Of a DNA stretch of 64,000 bases, positions 30,678-42,320 are shown one piece after another. The stretch lies in assembly GCA_024509875.1 (NCBI GenBank), contig JAMPIV010014856.1:62001-126000 (forward strand), written 5' to 3'. The notes beneath the pieces were generated by a model. It did no database searches. It saw only the letters and a list, made by a program, of their open reading frames with translations, and was not told where the DNA came from. How positions within the stretch are numbered: the stretch's first letter is position 1; each line of letters starts with the position of its first letter. A program made the translations under genes and the position numbers. Origin of the DNA: Oreohelix idahoensis (Eukaryota; Mollusca; Gastropoda; Stylommatophora; Oreohelicidae).

Positions 30678-30714
30678 CATGACTACAAACTGAACGCAGA
30701 AGAATATATATATT

Positions 30715-31590
30715 ATGCAGGAGGCTCTCTACGATTATAAATCAACCATATCGATTGGAGGCCGACCTCTGTGTAATCTACGTTTTGCTGATGATATTGA
30801 TCTGATAGCTGGAACAGAATCAGAACTTCAAGACCTTACCTCTAGACTGGAGAAAGTAACAAGAACATATGGGATGGAAATTAATATAGAAAAAAGCAAG
30901 ATATTGGTGAATAGCCATAAGAAACATGTTCCGACCAACATTACGTTAAATGGGCAAACGTTAGAAGAAGTTAACACCTTTAAATATCTCGGGTCCACTA
31001 TATGTAGTGATGGAAGATCAAATAAAGAAATCAAGACAAGACTTGAGATGGCCTCAGCTGCCATGACAAGGTTGAATGTGATCTGGAAAAGTAACATCAG
31101 TTTTCCTGTGAAGATCAAATTATACAAATCACTTGTATTATCTATTCTCTTGTATGGGTGTGAGGGCTGGACACTCACTGCAGATACGGAGCGAAGGATT
31201 CAGGCTTTCGAGCATAAATGTTATAGAAGAATTTTGCGCATTTGCTATAAAGAGCACAAAACAAATGTCTATGTTAGAGAGAAGATAAACACCTATGCAG
31301 GCCATCAAGAACCACTTTTGTCAATAGTGAAACGTCGAAAGCTTGCCTGGTTTGGGCATGTAACTCGTCATGACTCCCTTTCGAAAACGATCCTCCAGGG
31401 AACAGTCGAAGGTAAACGGAGAAGAGGAAGGCAAAGAAAATCCTGGGCTGATAACATCAAAGAATGGGCAGGACACGGTTTCTCCACACTTGTACGCATT
31501 GCTGAGAATAGAGAGCAGTGGAGGACCCTGTCTGTTGATGCTTCCACCATGGCACCCCTACGACCCATGACGGGTTATGGGTTGAGATGA
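30715..31590 (+). pseudogene. LINE reverse transcriptase C-terminal part
   Basis: A different LINE from the preceding RNase H. The frame opens at the RT palm with the catalytic FADDIDLIAG, then the thumb TFKYLGSTICSDGR, ILLYGCEGWTLTAD, and a C-terminal tail with RRKLAWFGHVTRHD and GKRRRGRQRKSWADNIKEW, ending MTGYGLR. The sequence runs straight into (AT)n at 31593. Endonuclease and RT fingers are missing (5' truncation), so the first ATG is not a true start. It differs clearly from the RT at 12465-13580. The remaining frame is clean, which suggests recent insertion. Confidence 0.88.
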
Positions 31591-31735
<145 letters not shown>

Positions 31736-31799
31736 TATAATATAATAATAATAATAATAATAATAAAATTATATAATATAATTATATAATAAAACTATA

Positions 31800-32263
31800 A
31801 TAAAATCTCCGGTCCAAAATATGTAATTAGATTTTGTTAAAACTATCTGTACATAGTCGCATTTTTAATGAAAACATAAACTGATGTGATTATCTGGATC
31901 TAGTAAAACTGTCAGTGTCTACAACAGTCATTCACCAGTTTCCACATGTCAAACTAGGTAAATAGTTCAATTCGAAGGGAATAACGGAATATTTGTTGTT
32001 TTGCTAAGTGTTGCAACTCTAACGGTAAACTATATTTGTTGCTAAATAGTGGAATTCTAAACGAAAATGGCATTAATAAATGTGTAAACTTTATTAAATG
32101 AAGAAGCATGTATGGAAATAATGCATTTCATCACCAACAACATAAAATTACATCAATAATCTCAATAATCATCAATAGTCATCAATAATCATCAATAATG
32201 CAAATACACACCCACAAACACACACACCATCAATCATAAAACCTGTAGAACACAGAGAAATGA
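31800..32263. other. no recognisable gene
   Basis: AT-rich sequence with short tandem ATCAATAATC-like runs near 32155-32200. Confidence 0.45.
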
Positions 32264-32830
32264 AATAAACTGAGTGTCAGTCCGTCCGCTTTCGTGGGAC
32301 CAAATGTAATAGTCCAGAAAGTGTCTTACATGTAGATCCTTCAAGGCGAGGGAATAAGCCTACAAAACTTTCCTTGTTGGTACTATCATTGGTGACCTCT
32401 AGTTGCGCGAGGTGGGCTGGAAGACTCTATTTACCTCTGGTTTACCAAATGAATAAAACTGCGTGTCAGTCCGTCCGCTTTCGTGGGACCAAAAGCTAGC
32501 TCCAGAAAAGTGTCTTACATGTAGATCCTTCAAGGCGAGGGAATAAGCCTACAAAACTTTCCTTGTTGGTGCTAAACGTTGGTGACCTCTAATTGCGCGA
32601 GGTGGGCTGGAAGACGCTGTTTATCTCCTGCTGACCAAATAAACTAACTGAGCGACAGTCCGTCCGCTATCGTGGGACCAAATGAAATAGCTCTAATGTC
32701 TTTACGTAAAATATATATTCCATGGGTGATGGAATTAATCTGTAAATCCAATGTAGGCGCTAACTTTGGTGACCCCTAATTGCGTGAGAGGCTGGAGGAC
32801 GCTGTCTATTTCTCTTGCTGGCCGCTCCTA
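32264..32830. repeat. 189-bp tandem repeat, 3 copies
   Basis: The word TCCGTCCGCT occurs at 32281, 32470 and 32659, exactly 189 bp apart. The first two copies are very similar; the third has diverged. No open frame spans the units. Confidence 0.88.
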
Positions 32831-33104
32831 AGTGCGAAGTTCTACATAAACCCAGAAATACACCAGACGAAGTTACTTGAGGACAAAGAGTCCCAGGCGC
32901 TCTTATCCGGCGCTATTGCTTGCTTGGTTTTAAATCCTGTTTAAACTGGTTTGGCTGTGGTTTGGCTGAGTGCCCCATTTAGGCACACAAAGGCGGGTGA
33001 TATCAGATTCTGCTATAGACATGCTGGGCGGTTTTGATATTTTGGAAGCCGCAATGCTCTGACTGGTAATCCAATAGGCGAGTAGAGAACTACTACTGCA
33101 TTGG

Positions 33105-35721
33105 TGTCGTAGATTTCCGATAGGAGAATTAAGACTAGGTTTGGTCCCTTCTGAATAGGTTTGAATAGGTGATAGACTCAGTGAGAGTTAGTGGCAGGTA
33201 ATAGAATTTCCACACACGTGAGATGATAGATTTTGATATAGTGGCTGTCTCTGAAAGCGAAAAGAATTCTTCTCTCTCTCACCTATCTTCTACAACAGTT
33301 GTTACAGCGTCAGACAGACTACACCAATATACATATTACGTATATTTCTATCACTCACAGGCACGCACATACACGTGACGACAGGTAAACACACAGACGT
33401 GGGAAAACTATAACAATGATATATATATTATCTAGAACGAGCTGACCGAACACGATTATTAAGTTCAAGAGCGATTTTATTATCAGGAAAAATCGGCTCA
33501 CAACATCAAAGAAAGTACATCAAGGAAAATACATATACACATAGTCATAAAATCAAGGAAATGTTGCAAGGATGATAGCCCCGTTATAGTGTTAACTCTA
33601 GGTTTAGCCCGGCCCCGTTAAGAGAACAGACGATGGCGCCAGAGTCACAGATACATAGGGTTTGAGTCTAAGAGTTTTTCTTTGTTTTATCTCGTAATTA
33701 TATGCACAGAGTTTGAAAAAAATCTGATTTAACCTAAGACAAAAACACAAGAACTCTAGCCTTAGCAACCAATTATGCAGATTGGAAAAAAAAAATTAGG
33801 ACAGCAACAGGGTGTCAAAGATATAATAGTGAAAATATCACTCAGACCAGTGTACACTCATTCATTCCGCCATGGCTTCTCATTCAGGTACTCACGACTT
33901 TGCTCGCTGCCTCTTGGAACACATTGATCTTAGATTTTCACACAGACTCAAAAAATGCAGTCTTCTGCCAAGAAGTCCCCAGTTCCAAAAGACGTATTTA
34001 ACTTGGAGTCTCCGGGAACGACTACTTGGGTATGCAAATTTGTTCAAATGTCTGATCAAGTCACCTAACAATTATTCCAGGCGCGGGAGTTAGCAGAGCA
34101 CAGTGTCAATAGCTTAGGTTTCTAAAAAATGATGAATGTCAGGTCGGTGCCTTCCCTCAGTATAGGATTCACTTTAGTCACACCACAGATTTGTCCACAA
34201 GATATAATCTAGTCGGGAAATGATTGTAAATATTCACGCCACCAGGCAGCAAATTATATAGAGTTTCTAGAAGAAATTAAGTGCTGGTTCCAAGGTCCAG
34301 TATTTATCATTACAGTCTTTGAAAACCCGTTATAGGGATATTAGTATTTCTGTCTAACTTGCACCGTCAGATCAGTGTTACTTGAGAAAACCCACGTGGT
34401 TCAAAATAAGGACTGTCTATTTCTTCACAAGTATGGAAACTACTACTAGGTGCTGGTAAAGTTAGGGTCACCCCAAAACTTTCACTGTGTGGAGGAAAAA
34501 TAACACATATAATATAATAAACAGAATCTGAACTGGTTATAACTTACATTTAAACTTGCAAGCAGAGAGCTTTGCTTATCATTTAAACTTCCCGTGACGT
34601 AAGTTATATTTAAAAATCAGCATTCCTCATAAATTAGGAACACGTGCGTATCCCGTCATCATTCATGAGGCTCGATTCTAGAGTTTATACGTTAGTTTAG
34701 AAAAATACACTCGACTGAGTATTAGCGGTTAAATTAAATTCATAAATAGCTACAATTGCCGTTATAAGCTAGAAATATTAATTTTTTCTCTGCTTTCCAC
34801 TGAATGCTTCCCTAGAAAATATAATAGCCTACCACTTTATTTCTCTTCTGCGCTAAAGAAATAGATTAAAATGAATTAAGCGATTTAACACTTTAACACT
34901 CACAAAATCTATATATCTATCATATTAATTACCTCAACCACAGAATTACAGGTAATCGCACAACTTAAGAATAAAAATGCTGAAAATATTTCTGGAAGTC
35001 TAGAAGTTCGACAAATTGCCGAAACAAACTGAGATCTTCGCTAACAGCTATTCTGTTTTTCGAGCGACCTATCTACTGTGGAGTCTATGAGCGAGAATGA
35101 AATTAAAGTTTCAAACTTGGCCAATATCTTAAAATCAGACAAAGGGCCCAAACTTACTTCGCCAAGCGAAATTATCTCCCCTACTCCCAACATTTACGTC
35201 CGCTTAACGCGTGTCGTAACTGTCACCTACTGACCACGATGTACGCGTGTCAGTTTCAAATCCCAGACAGCCTGACTCCATTGTAGGGCAGTTTTCACAC
35301 TACAGCTGACCATGGCCCAAGTGAGCGCCGTGTCAGTTTGGGATTTTCCAGACAAATGTCTGGATACTGACCGGTGCAGATGTAAAGTATCACACCTCAC
35401 CGGGACTAATGCCGAGAAGAAGCTCGCGCGCTCGGTGAGAATGTAGACGATTTGCTACGTCCTGTGTTCAGCGAACCGACTTATCACGCCTTCTGACGCC
35501 CTGCAGCCCTGACATCTACGTAATATCGTCCTAGCGCGATTCTCATTTGAAGAGAAAGAAACAGGTAAAGTTTGCGAATTATATGAAAATAATATTCGCA
35601 AAACGAATGGATGAAAAATATACAGGAAAAAATGAAATACAGAGATAATAAAAGAGAGAATTTGGGTGAACGAATAGGAAGAAGATGTAGGAAATTAAAT
35701 GAATATAAACCCTACGTGACA
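33105..35721 (-). repeat. E5 3' LTR, 2.6 kb
   Basis: On plus it starts TGTCGTAG and ends ACGTGACA, with TGTC/GACA inverted termini. Almost identical to 39709-42320. It holds a 73-codon plus-strand frame (33872-34093) also present in the other LTR, with no recognisable domain. Confidence 0.88.
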
Positions 35722-35740
35722 GAGCCTCCCCCCTTTAAGA
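35722..35740 (-). other. E5 polypurine tract
   Basis: On the minus strand AAAGGGGGGAGGCTC lies directly before the 3' LTR. This is the expected plus-strand DNA primer site. Confidence 0.75.
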
Positions 35741-35848
35741 TATGGAAGCACTCCATGTCTACGTTATGGAGTTTAATTTCCTATAACCGTAGCTTCGGGG
35801 TGTCTGTCCTCTTCCCTCTCATCTTCCCCCTCCATCTCTGTCCAATTC

Positions 35849-36961
35849 CTACTCAAGTCCACTCCTCAAAGTTTCCTTCCCCCGGAATGTCTCCCATGCG
35901 CGCTTGAAAGAGCGTCGCCGCTTCTGACATTTTTGAAAGATTTCCTGTGATAGCGGTGGAATATCCCTGCCACTATCATCATCTTCGTCAGTTTTGGCGA
36001 TCGTCAGGAGATGGTCGGAGGTTGGCACTGGTTTTTCCAAGTATCTCTTTAAGAGATTTAAATGGAAAACCTTCTCCTTTCCTTCAATAGAGATCTGGTA
36101 GTTAGCCTTAGAAATCTTTTTCAGGACGGTAAACGGCCCTTGCCATCCGATCTTCAGTTGGTTGTTCTCGGTAGGGAGCAACACCAAAACTTTCTCTCCT
36201 GCTTCCAGTTCTCTCTCTTCCGCGACTTTCCTGTATCGGTTAGCGTGCTTTGTGCGAGCTCGCTTAAAGTTAGTCGTTGCTAGGTCCCACCCTAGTTTCA
36301 ACCTTTCCTTTAAAACCGACACATATTTTTTACTAGCTGAGACAACTGTCTCATCAGCCTTCTCGTCTGTCAGAGACTGAAGTAAGGCTTCAAGCGGGCC
36401 CTTAATGGGTCTGCCGAATAAGAGTGTAGCTGGCGGAAATCCTGTGGAAGTATGAGGAGATTCTCTGTAGCCAAATAATGCTGCAGGAATACAGAGATCC
36501 CAATCTTCAGGTTTCACTTGTGCCAGCTTACTTAGCATCATGGTGAGGTTTCCATTAGCACGTTCCACGAGCCCATTTCCGGCCGGAGTATATGGCTTAG
36601 TGTGGATGTGCTGGGTCCTCAAGATCTTAACGATCTCATCCATCAACAGGTTTCGGTATGGAGATCCATTATCCGTCAACACTTGCTGAGGGAATCCCAA
36701 CCGAGTGAAAATCTGCACGAGGGCTTCTGCGACATGCTTGGCATCTGCGCATGTTAGCGGGATAGCTTCTGCCCATAAAGTGCATGTATCGACTAAGGTC
36801 AGGATGAACCTGTTCCTTCTTTTAGTCCTTTCGAAAGGCCCTAAAATGTCGATCACAACCCGTTCGAATGGTGTTCCCATTATTGGCATTTCACCCATGT
36901 GGACTGGGGGGGGTCCGTTGCTTGGGTGGTACACGTTGGCACTGGGCACAGGATTTGACAT
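35849..36961 (-). pseudogene. E5 integrase core and C-terminal domain
   Basis: Integrase inserts the DNA copy into the genome. This frame gives the catalytic core with Asp in VVIDILGPF (D38), Asp in VLTDNGSPY (D97) and Glu in NGLVERANG (E133), with 35 residues between the last two, as expected. A C-terminal part follows with KIGWQGPFTVLKKIS (GPY/F-type) and a Lys/Arg-rich tail. It overlaps the end of the upstream frame (36891-38033), which carries the zinc finger, so a frame break separates finger and core. The triad itself is intact. The stop is followed by the polypurine tract, with no RT between. Confidence 0.88.
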
Positions 36962-38033
36962 ATCTGATAATATCAGTATTCACTCCTGGCCACCAATAAT
37001 GAGTGGTTATACGTTGGTTTGTGGCGTTCTGTCCCATATGTCCGCTAAAGGGAAGAGAGTGCCCCATTTCTAGGATTTGGCTTCTGTACTGTTTCGGTAC
37101 TAGGAGCTGGTTGTAACCTTGGTCAGGCTTGCCCGTTCTCCGATAAAGTACGCCATCCTCAAAAAAAATGTCCCCGTGCTGTTTTGGTTCCTTCGCCATG
37201 CGCAGTTTCCTAAAGCAGGGTGCCAAAGTAGGGTCCTTGTATTGCGCTTCTTTAAGTTCCATAGGTAACAAATTTGGCGCAGGCTCCCGTTCCTTCTTGG
37301 TTTGCCCTCTTGTAGTTACTGCTGCCACAATCGGCTCTTCCGGTTTCCCAATACACACGTATCTCCCGCCAAGTATGACTGGGTAGATGGGATCATCCAT
37401 AACAGCCGCTTTGATCACACCTCTGACAAAGTCAGAGTGTATCTCCACCAATGCGATGGGAAGCGCTGTAGGTGCATCACTCTTACGAACTCCACAAAGT
37501 TTGACGGTCTCTCCTGTCTCTTGACCGGGTTTAACCAGGTTTCTGGCAACAATGCAATCGTAAGAAAGCCCCGTGTCAAATAAGCAAGAAGTTTGAGAAC
37601 CGTTCAAAATAACAATACCTCGCGTTGAGGGTCTATCCCCAAGAGGTTGGGAATCACTGTCAATAATTCCGCCTTGCGAGACTGTTAATAAGCATCCGAT
37701 GCGTTTAGGCTCGGTGTGCTCGGTCTGATCATATGTCCCGTGCTCAGGGGTTCTCCCTTTGCCACCTTGTCCTTTCTGGCTACGCTGCCATGTAGGGCGG
37801 TCGGGTTGATCAGACTGTTTGGGGTGGTTGGGGTACTTGTTCTTGTAGAACTTGGATTTTTCAGGAGGGGGGTTTTGAGGTCCAGTTTCTCTGTGGTTGT
37901 TTAGGTTAGAAGCCTGAGAAGATTGCTCTAGGTTATGTTTTTCGAAAATGCTCCTCTGTCGGTTTCCGCTTTGTGGCCGGTAGTTCAGCCAGCGCATTGT
38001 GATAACGCTCAGACTTTTCCAAAATGTCTTCAA
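36891..38033 (-). pseudogene. E5 nucleocapsid-protease-integrase zinc finger
   Basis: The frame starts inside gag after a frame change. Residues 30-110 are hydrophilic and Lys/Pro/Gln-rich. The aspartic protease follows with SCLFDTGLSYD (DTG at 153-155) and VILGGRY near 220. The sequence passes through AAVTTRGQ into an integrase zinc finger: H325, H332, C362, C365 in EMGHSLPFSGHMG and VKSCAQCQR. There is no RT between protease and integrase. Two gag-side frame changes sit at T runs 38035-38040 and 37938-37942 on plus; the 90 nt between them look protein-like in the third frame, so the two breaks cancel each other. Homopolymer assembly error is a real possibility. Confidence 0.85.
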
Positions 38034-38956
38034 GTTTTTTCTGCCCCCTGCTCAGCGAGAAATCTCCGGGTATCAGCAGACAAAGTGTTCTTTATTTGTT
38101 CAGTTAGAACAAGTTCCTCAAGACCTTCATAGGTAGAGGGGAGCTGCGAAAGCTCAAGGCACTTTGTTAGATATCCCTTAAGACGAGATGAGAACTGGTG
38201 AAAAGTTTCAGAATTCTCTTTCCGGCTGTTGCGAAACAGTTGCAAAAACTTGCGAGCGTTCATTTCAAAGCGCTCCAGTAACGCTTTCTTCAACACATCG
38301 TAGTCGTCTTGTTGGCTACTTTCCAGCTTAGAATAAACATCATAAGCAGAACCTTTTAGGGCCTGGGAAAGTTTCATATTCCAACGCGACCTCTCTAACC
38401 CGTACAGAGTTGCAATTTTCTCAAATTTTTCCAACCATGTGTCAATCTTCTCATTTGGACAAGGAAAAGATTCAAGAGTGAAAGACATAGCATTTAGTTG
38501 ATGAGATTGAGTGTTAGCAGGGTCAGTTAAGGAAGAATGAGGAGAAGACTCTCCATTGCTGGAGGTAGAGGCAGCCCCACGACTTTGGAACTCTAGAGCT
38601 TTAAGTGCCAGCTCATGCTGTCTCTCCTCCCTCTCCTTCTCATGCTGTCTCTCCTCCCTCTCCTTCTCATGCTGTCTCTCCTTCTCTTTCTCTCTTTCCT
38701 CATGCTGCATCCTGCGGATTTCCATTTCCTCGTCCATTTTCTTCTGCTGTAAAGCTTCGGCTGCTTCTTCTTTCCTCCTAGCTTCTGCTTCTTTCCTCTT
38801 GAGTTCTTCTTTTTCCTCTTTAGCTTCAGCTGCTTTCCTCTCCGCATCATATCTCTCAAGTTCGTCTCTGACAAAAGCTTTCGCTTCGTCTCCTTCCAGT
38901 CCCTCCTCTCTCGCTTCGTCCCTGAGAAGTTGTCTAAGCTTTGCCCTCTCGGCCAT
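38030..38956 (-). CDS. E5 gag with SCAN-like capsid end, 308 aa
   Basis: Structural protein, ATG at 38956. Residues 40-120 form a highly charged coiled coil with an 8-residue duplication (QHEKEREE twice). Residues 155-300 are capsid-like. The end, about 250-303, has the SCAN signature pattern: FHQFSSRLKGYLTKCLELS then GLEELVLTEQIKNTLSADT. SCAN domains of vertebrate zinc-finger proteins are known to derive from the capsid of Gmr1-like Ty3/gypsy elements, so this supports that affiliation. The frame ends just after capsid at a 6-base homopolymer, probably not the natural end of gag. Confidence 0.87.
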   Translation of the reverse strand: MAERAKLRQLLRDEAREEGLEGDEAKAFVRDELERYDAERKAAEAKEEKEELKRKEAEARRKEEAAEALQQKKMDEEMEIRRMQHEEREKEKERQHEKEREERQHEKEREERQHELALKALEFQSRGAASTSSNGESSPHSSLTDPANTQSHQLNAMSFTLESFPCPNEKIDTWLEKFEKIATLYGLERSRWNMKLSQALKGSAYDVYSKLESSQQDDYDVLKKALLERFEMNARKFLQLFRNSRKENSETFHQFSSRLKGYLTKCLELSQLPSTYEGLEELVLTEQIKNTLSADTRRFLAEQGAEKT

Positions 38957-39708
38957 ATTATGTCAGTGACTGAGACACGTGGAGATAGAAAATAGGAAAA
39001 AGAATAACCTGGTTCCTACCACTTACGAGAAAAAAAAACCAAAAATTCAAAAGATGATATCCTTAACCCTGGGATACCTCCTCCAAAGTAAAATCTAACT
39101 ATCGCTGCTATTATCGGCAATAAAGCACTTAATGCAAAACACGACTACGCCAACTAAATGGTAGTTAAGATAACTTCTGAAAAATAAGTTGCTACAGTGG
39201 AAAAGCAAAAGAATATTGCAAAAATTAAAGAGAAAAAATAATCCCTTAATTTTTAAAAATCCACTATAAGTTCGCCCCTGAAGTCAGATCGGGTAAGGGA
39301 GGGAATTAATCTGGACAAAAAAGTCCGAAACACACTCCTTAACTTAGTTCAAACGCCGTTCTGCCTCAGTACCCAGTGAATGTTATACACTCACCACTTT
39401 ACCAGCATTTAGTATTACAATCAGCAGTTAACATATATCCCGACAAAATCAACCTGTAACCAAAATGTATATTATTCAAAGATGCTGTGGAAAAAAAAAA
39501 ACTTATTAGTTTGTGTGGTCAGCACGCCCGTAAACAGATCGCTAGTCTAGGGGGTAATTTTTTTAAAGATATAACAACTCACAAGACATCACACTCTTAC
39601 TCTATATCAGAATACAGAATCTTAAGTTCAAAATCCAGATAGACGAGTCCACGTTTGTCGTACTCGTCTTCCTATTCTAAGTTCAAAGACCGGAAACGAG
39701 TCCCCATT
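38957..39708 (-). other. E5 5' leader with primer-binding site
   Basis: About 750 nt without coding content. On the minus strand TGGGGACTCGTTTCCGG begins 2 nt inside the LTR (about 39690-39706), a good primer-binding site by position. The tRNA was not identified. Confidence 0.6.
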
Positions 39709-42320
39709 TGTCGTAGATTTCCGATAGGAGAATTAAGACTAGGTTTGGTCCCTTCTGAATAGGTTTGAATAGGTGATAGACTCAGTGAGAGTTAGTGAAA
39801 GGTAATAGAATTTCCACACACGTGAGATGATAGATTTTGATATAGTGGCTGTCTCTGAAAGCGAAAAGAATTCTTCTCTCTCTCACCTATCTTCTACAAC
39901 AGTTGTTACAGCGTCAGACAGACTACACCAATATACATATTACGTATATTTCTATCACTCACAGGCACGCACATACACGTGACGACAGGTAAACACACAG
40001 ACGTGGGAAAACTATAACAATGATATATATATTATCTAGAACGAGCTGACCAAACACGATTATTAAGTTCAAGAGCGATTTTATTATCAGGAAAAATCGG
40101 CTCACAACATCAAAGAAAGTACATCAAGGAAAATACATATACACATAGTCATAAAAAATCAAGGAAATGTTGCAAGGATGATAGCCCCGTTATAGTGTTA
40201 ACTCTAGGTTTAGCCCGGCCCCGTTAAGAGAACAGATGATGGCGCCAGAGTCACAGATACATAGGGTTTGAGTCTAAGAGTTTTTCTTTGTTTTATCTCG
40301 TAATTATATGCACAGAGTTTGAAAAAAATCTGATTTAACCTAAGACAAAAACACAAGAACTCTAGCCTTAGCAACAAATTATGCAGATTGGAAAAAAAAA
40401 ATTAGGACAGCAACAGGGTGTCAAAGATATAATAGTGAAAATATCACTCAGACCAGCGTACACTCATTCATTCCGCCATGGCTTCTCATTCAGGTACTCA
40501 CGACTTTGCTCGCTGCCTCTTGGAACACATTGATTTTAGATTTTCACACAGACTCAAAAAATGCAGTCTTCTGCCAAGAAGTCCCCAGTTCCAAAAGACG
40601 TATTTAACTTGGAGTCTCCGGGAACGACTACTTGGGTATGCAAATTTGTTCAAATGTCTGATTAAGTCACCTAACAATTATTCCAGGCGCGGGAGTTAGC
40701 AGAGCACAGTGTCAATAGCGTAGGTTTCTAAAAAATGATGAATGTCAGGTCGGTGCCTTCCCTCAGTATAGGATTCACTTTAGTCACACCACAGATTTGT
40801 CCACAAGATATATAATCTAGTCGGGAAATGATTGTTAATATTCACGCCACCAGGCAGCAAATTATATAGAGTTTCTAGAAGAAATTAAGTGCTGGCTCCA
40901 AGGTCCAGTATTTATCATTACAGTCTTTGAAAACCCGTTATAGGGATATTAGTATTTCTGTCTAACTTGCACCGTCAGATCAGTGTTACTTGAGAAAACC
41001 CACGTGGTTCAAAATAAGGACTGTCTATTTCTTCACAAGTATGGAAACTACTACTAGGTGCTGGTAAAGTTAGGGTCACCCCAAAACTTTCACTGTGTGG
41101 AGGAAAAATAACACATATAATATAATAAACAGAATCTGAACTGGTTAAAACTTACATTTAAACTTGCAAGCAGAGAGCTTTGCTTATCATTTAAACTTCC
41201 CGTGACGTAAGTTATATTTAAAAATCAGCATCCTCATAAATTAGGAACACGTGCGTATCCCGTCATCATTCCTGAGGCTCGATTCTAGAGTTTATACGTT
41301 AGTTTAGAAAAATACACTCGACTGAGTATTAGCAGTTAAATTAAATTCATAAATAGCTACAATTGCCGTTATAAGCTAGAAATTTTAATTTTTTTGCTTT
41401 CCACTGAATGCTTCCCTAGAAAATATAATAGCCTACCACTTTATTTCTCTTCTGCGCTAAAGAAATAGATTAAAATGAATTAAGCGATTTAACACTTTAA
41501 CACTCACAAAATCTATATATCTATCATATTAATTACCTCAACCACAGAATTACAGGTAGTCGCACAACTTAAGAATAAAAATGCTGAAAATATTTCTGGA
41601 AGTCTAGAAGTTCGACAAATTGCCGAAACAAACTGAGATCTTCGCTAACAGCTATTCTGTTTTTCGAGCGACCTATCTACTGTGGAGTCTATGAGCGAGA
41701 ATGAAATTAAAGTTTCAAACTTGGCCAATATCTTAAAATCAGACAAAGGGCCCAAACTTACTTCGCCAAGCGAAATTATCTCCCCTACTCCCAACATTTA
41801 CGTCCGCTTAACGCGTGTCGTAACTGTCACCTACTGACCACGATGTACGCGTGTCAGTTTCAAATCCCAGACAGCCTGACTCCATTGTAGGGCAGTTTTC
41901 ACACTACAGCTGACCATGGCCCAAGTGAGCGCCGTGTCAGTTTGGGATTTTCCAGACAAATGTCTGGATACTGACCGGTGCAGATGTAAAGTATCACACC
42001 TCACCGGGACTAATGCCGAGAAGAAGCTCGCGCGCTCGGTGAGAATGTAGACGATTTGCTACGTCCTGTGTTCAGCGAACCGACTTATCACGCCTTCTGA
42101 CGCCCTGCAGCCCTGACATCTACGTAATATCGTCCTAGCGCGATTCTCAGTTTTAGAGAAAGGAAAACAGGTAAAGTTTGCGAATTATATGAAAATAATA
42201 TTCGCAAAACGAATGGATGAAAAATATACAGGAAAAAATGAAATACAGAGATAATAAAAGAGAGAATTTGGGTGAACGAATAGGAAGAAGGTGTAGGAAA
42301 TTAAATGAATATAAACCCTA
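39709..42320 (-). repeat. E5 5' LTR, outer end truncated
   Basis: 2612 bp matching 33105-35714. Identity stops at 42320, seven bp before the terminal GACA seen in the other copy, so the outer edge was lost by deletion or recombination. Confidence 0.87.

Larger units (their letters stand above)
33105..42320 (-). mobile_element. E5: LTR retrotransposon with integrase, no RT
   Basis: A 9.2-kb element with 2.6-kb LTRs (33105-35721 and 39709-42320). On the minus strand it encodes gag with a SCAN-like capsid end, protease, and integrase (zinc finger, DDE core, GPY/F-like end). The protease passes directly to integrase, and the 3' LTR follows 127 nt after the integrase stop. No RT or RNase H motif is visible, so it cannot copy itself. 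The order agrees with E3 up to the end of integrase. The outer 7 bp of the right LTR are missing, so no target duplication can be read. Confidence 0.88.

Noticed and set aside
33872..34093. 73-codon gene conserved in both E5 LTRs (also 40478-40699)
   Set aside because: Conservation follows from LTR duplication. There is no domain, and it is antisense to the element.
38030..38042. Programmed -1 frameshift at the E5 gag end (6-A run on minus)
   Set aside because: The heptamer is not in the correct zero frame, and a second homopolymer break 90 nt on restores the frame relation.
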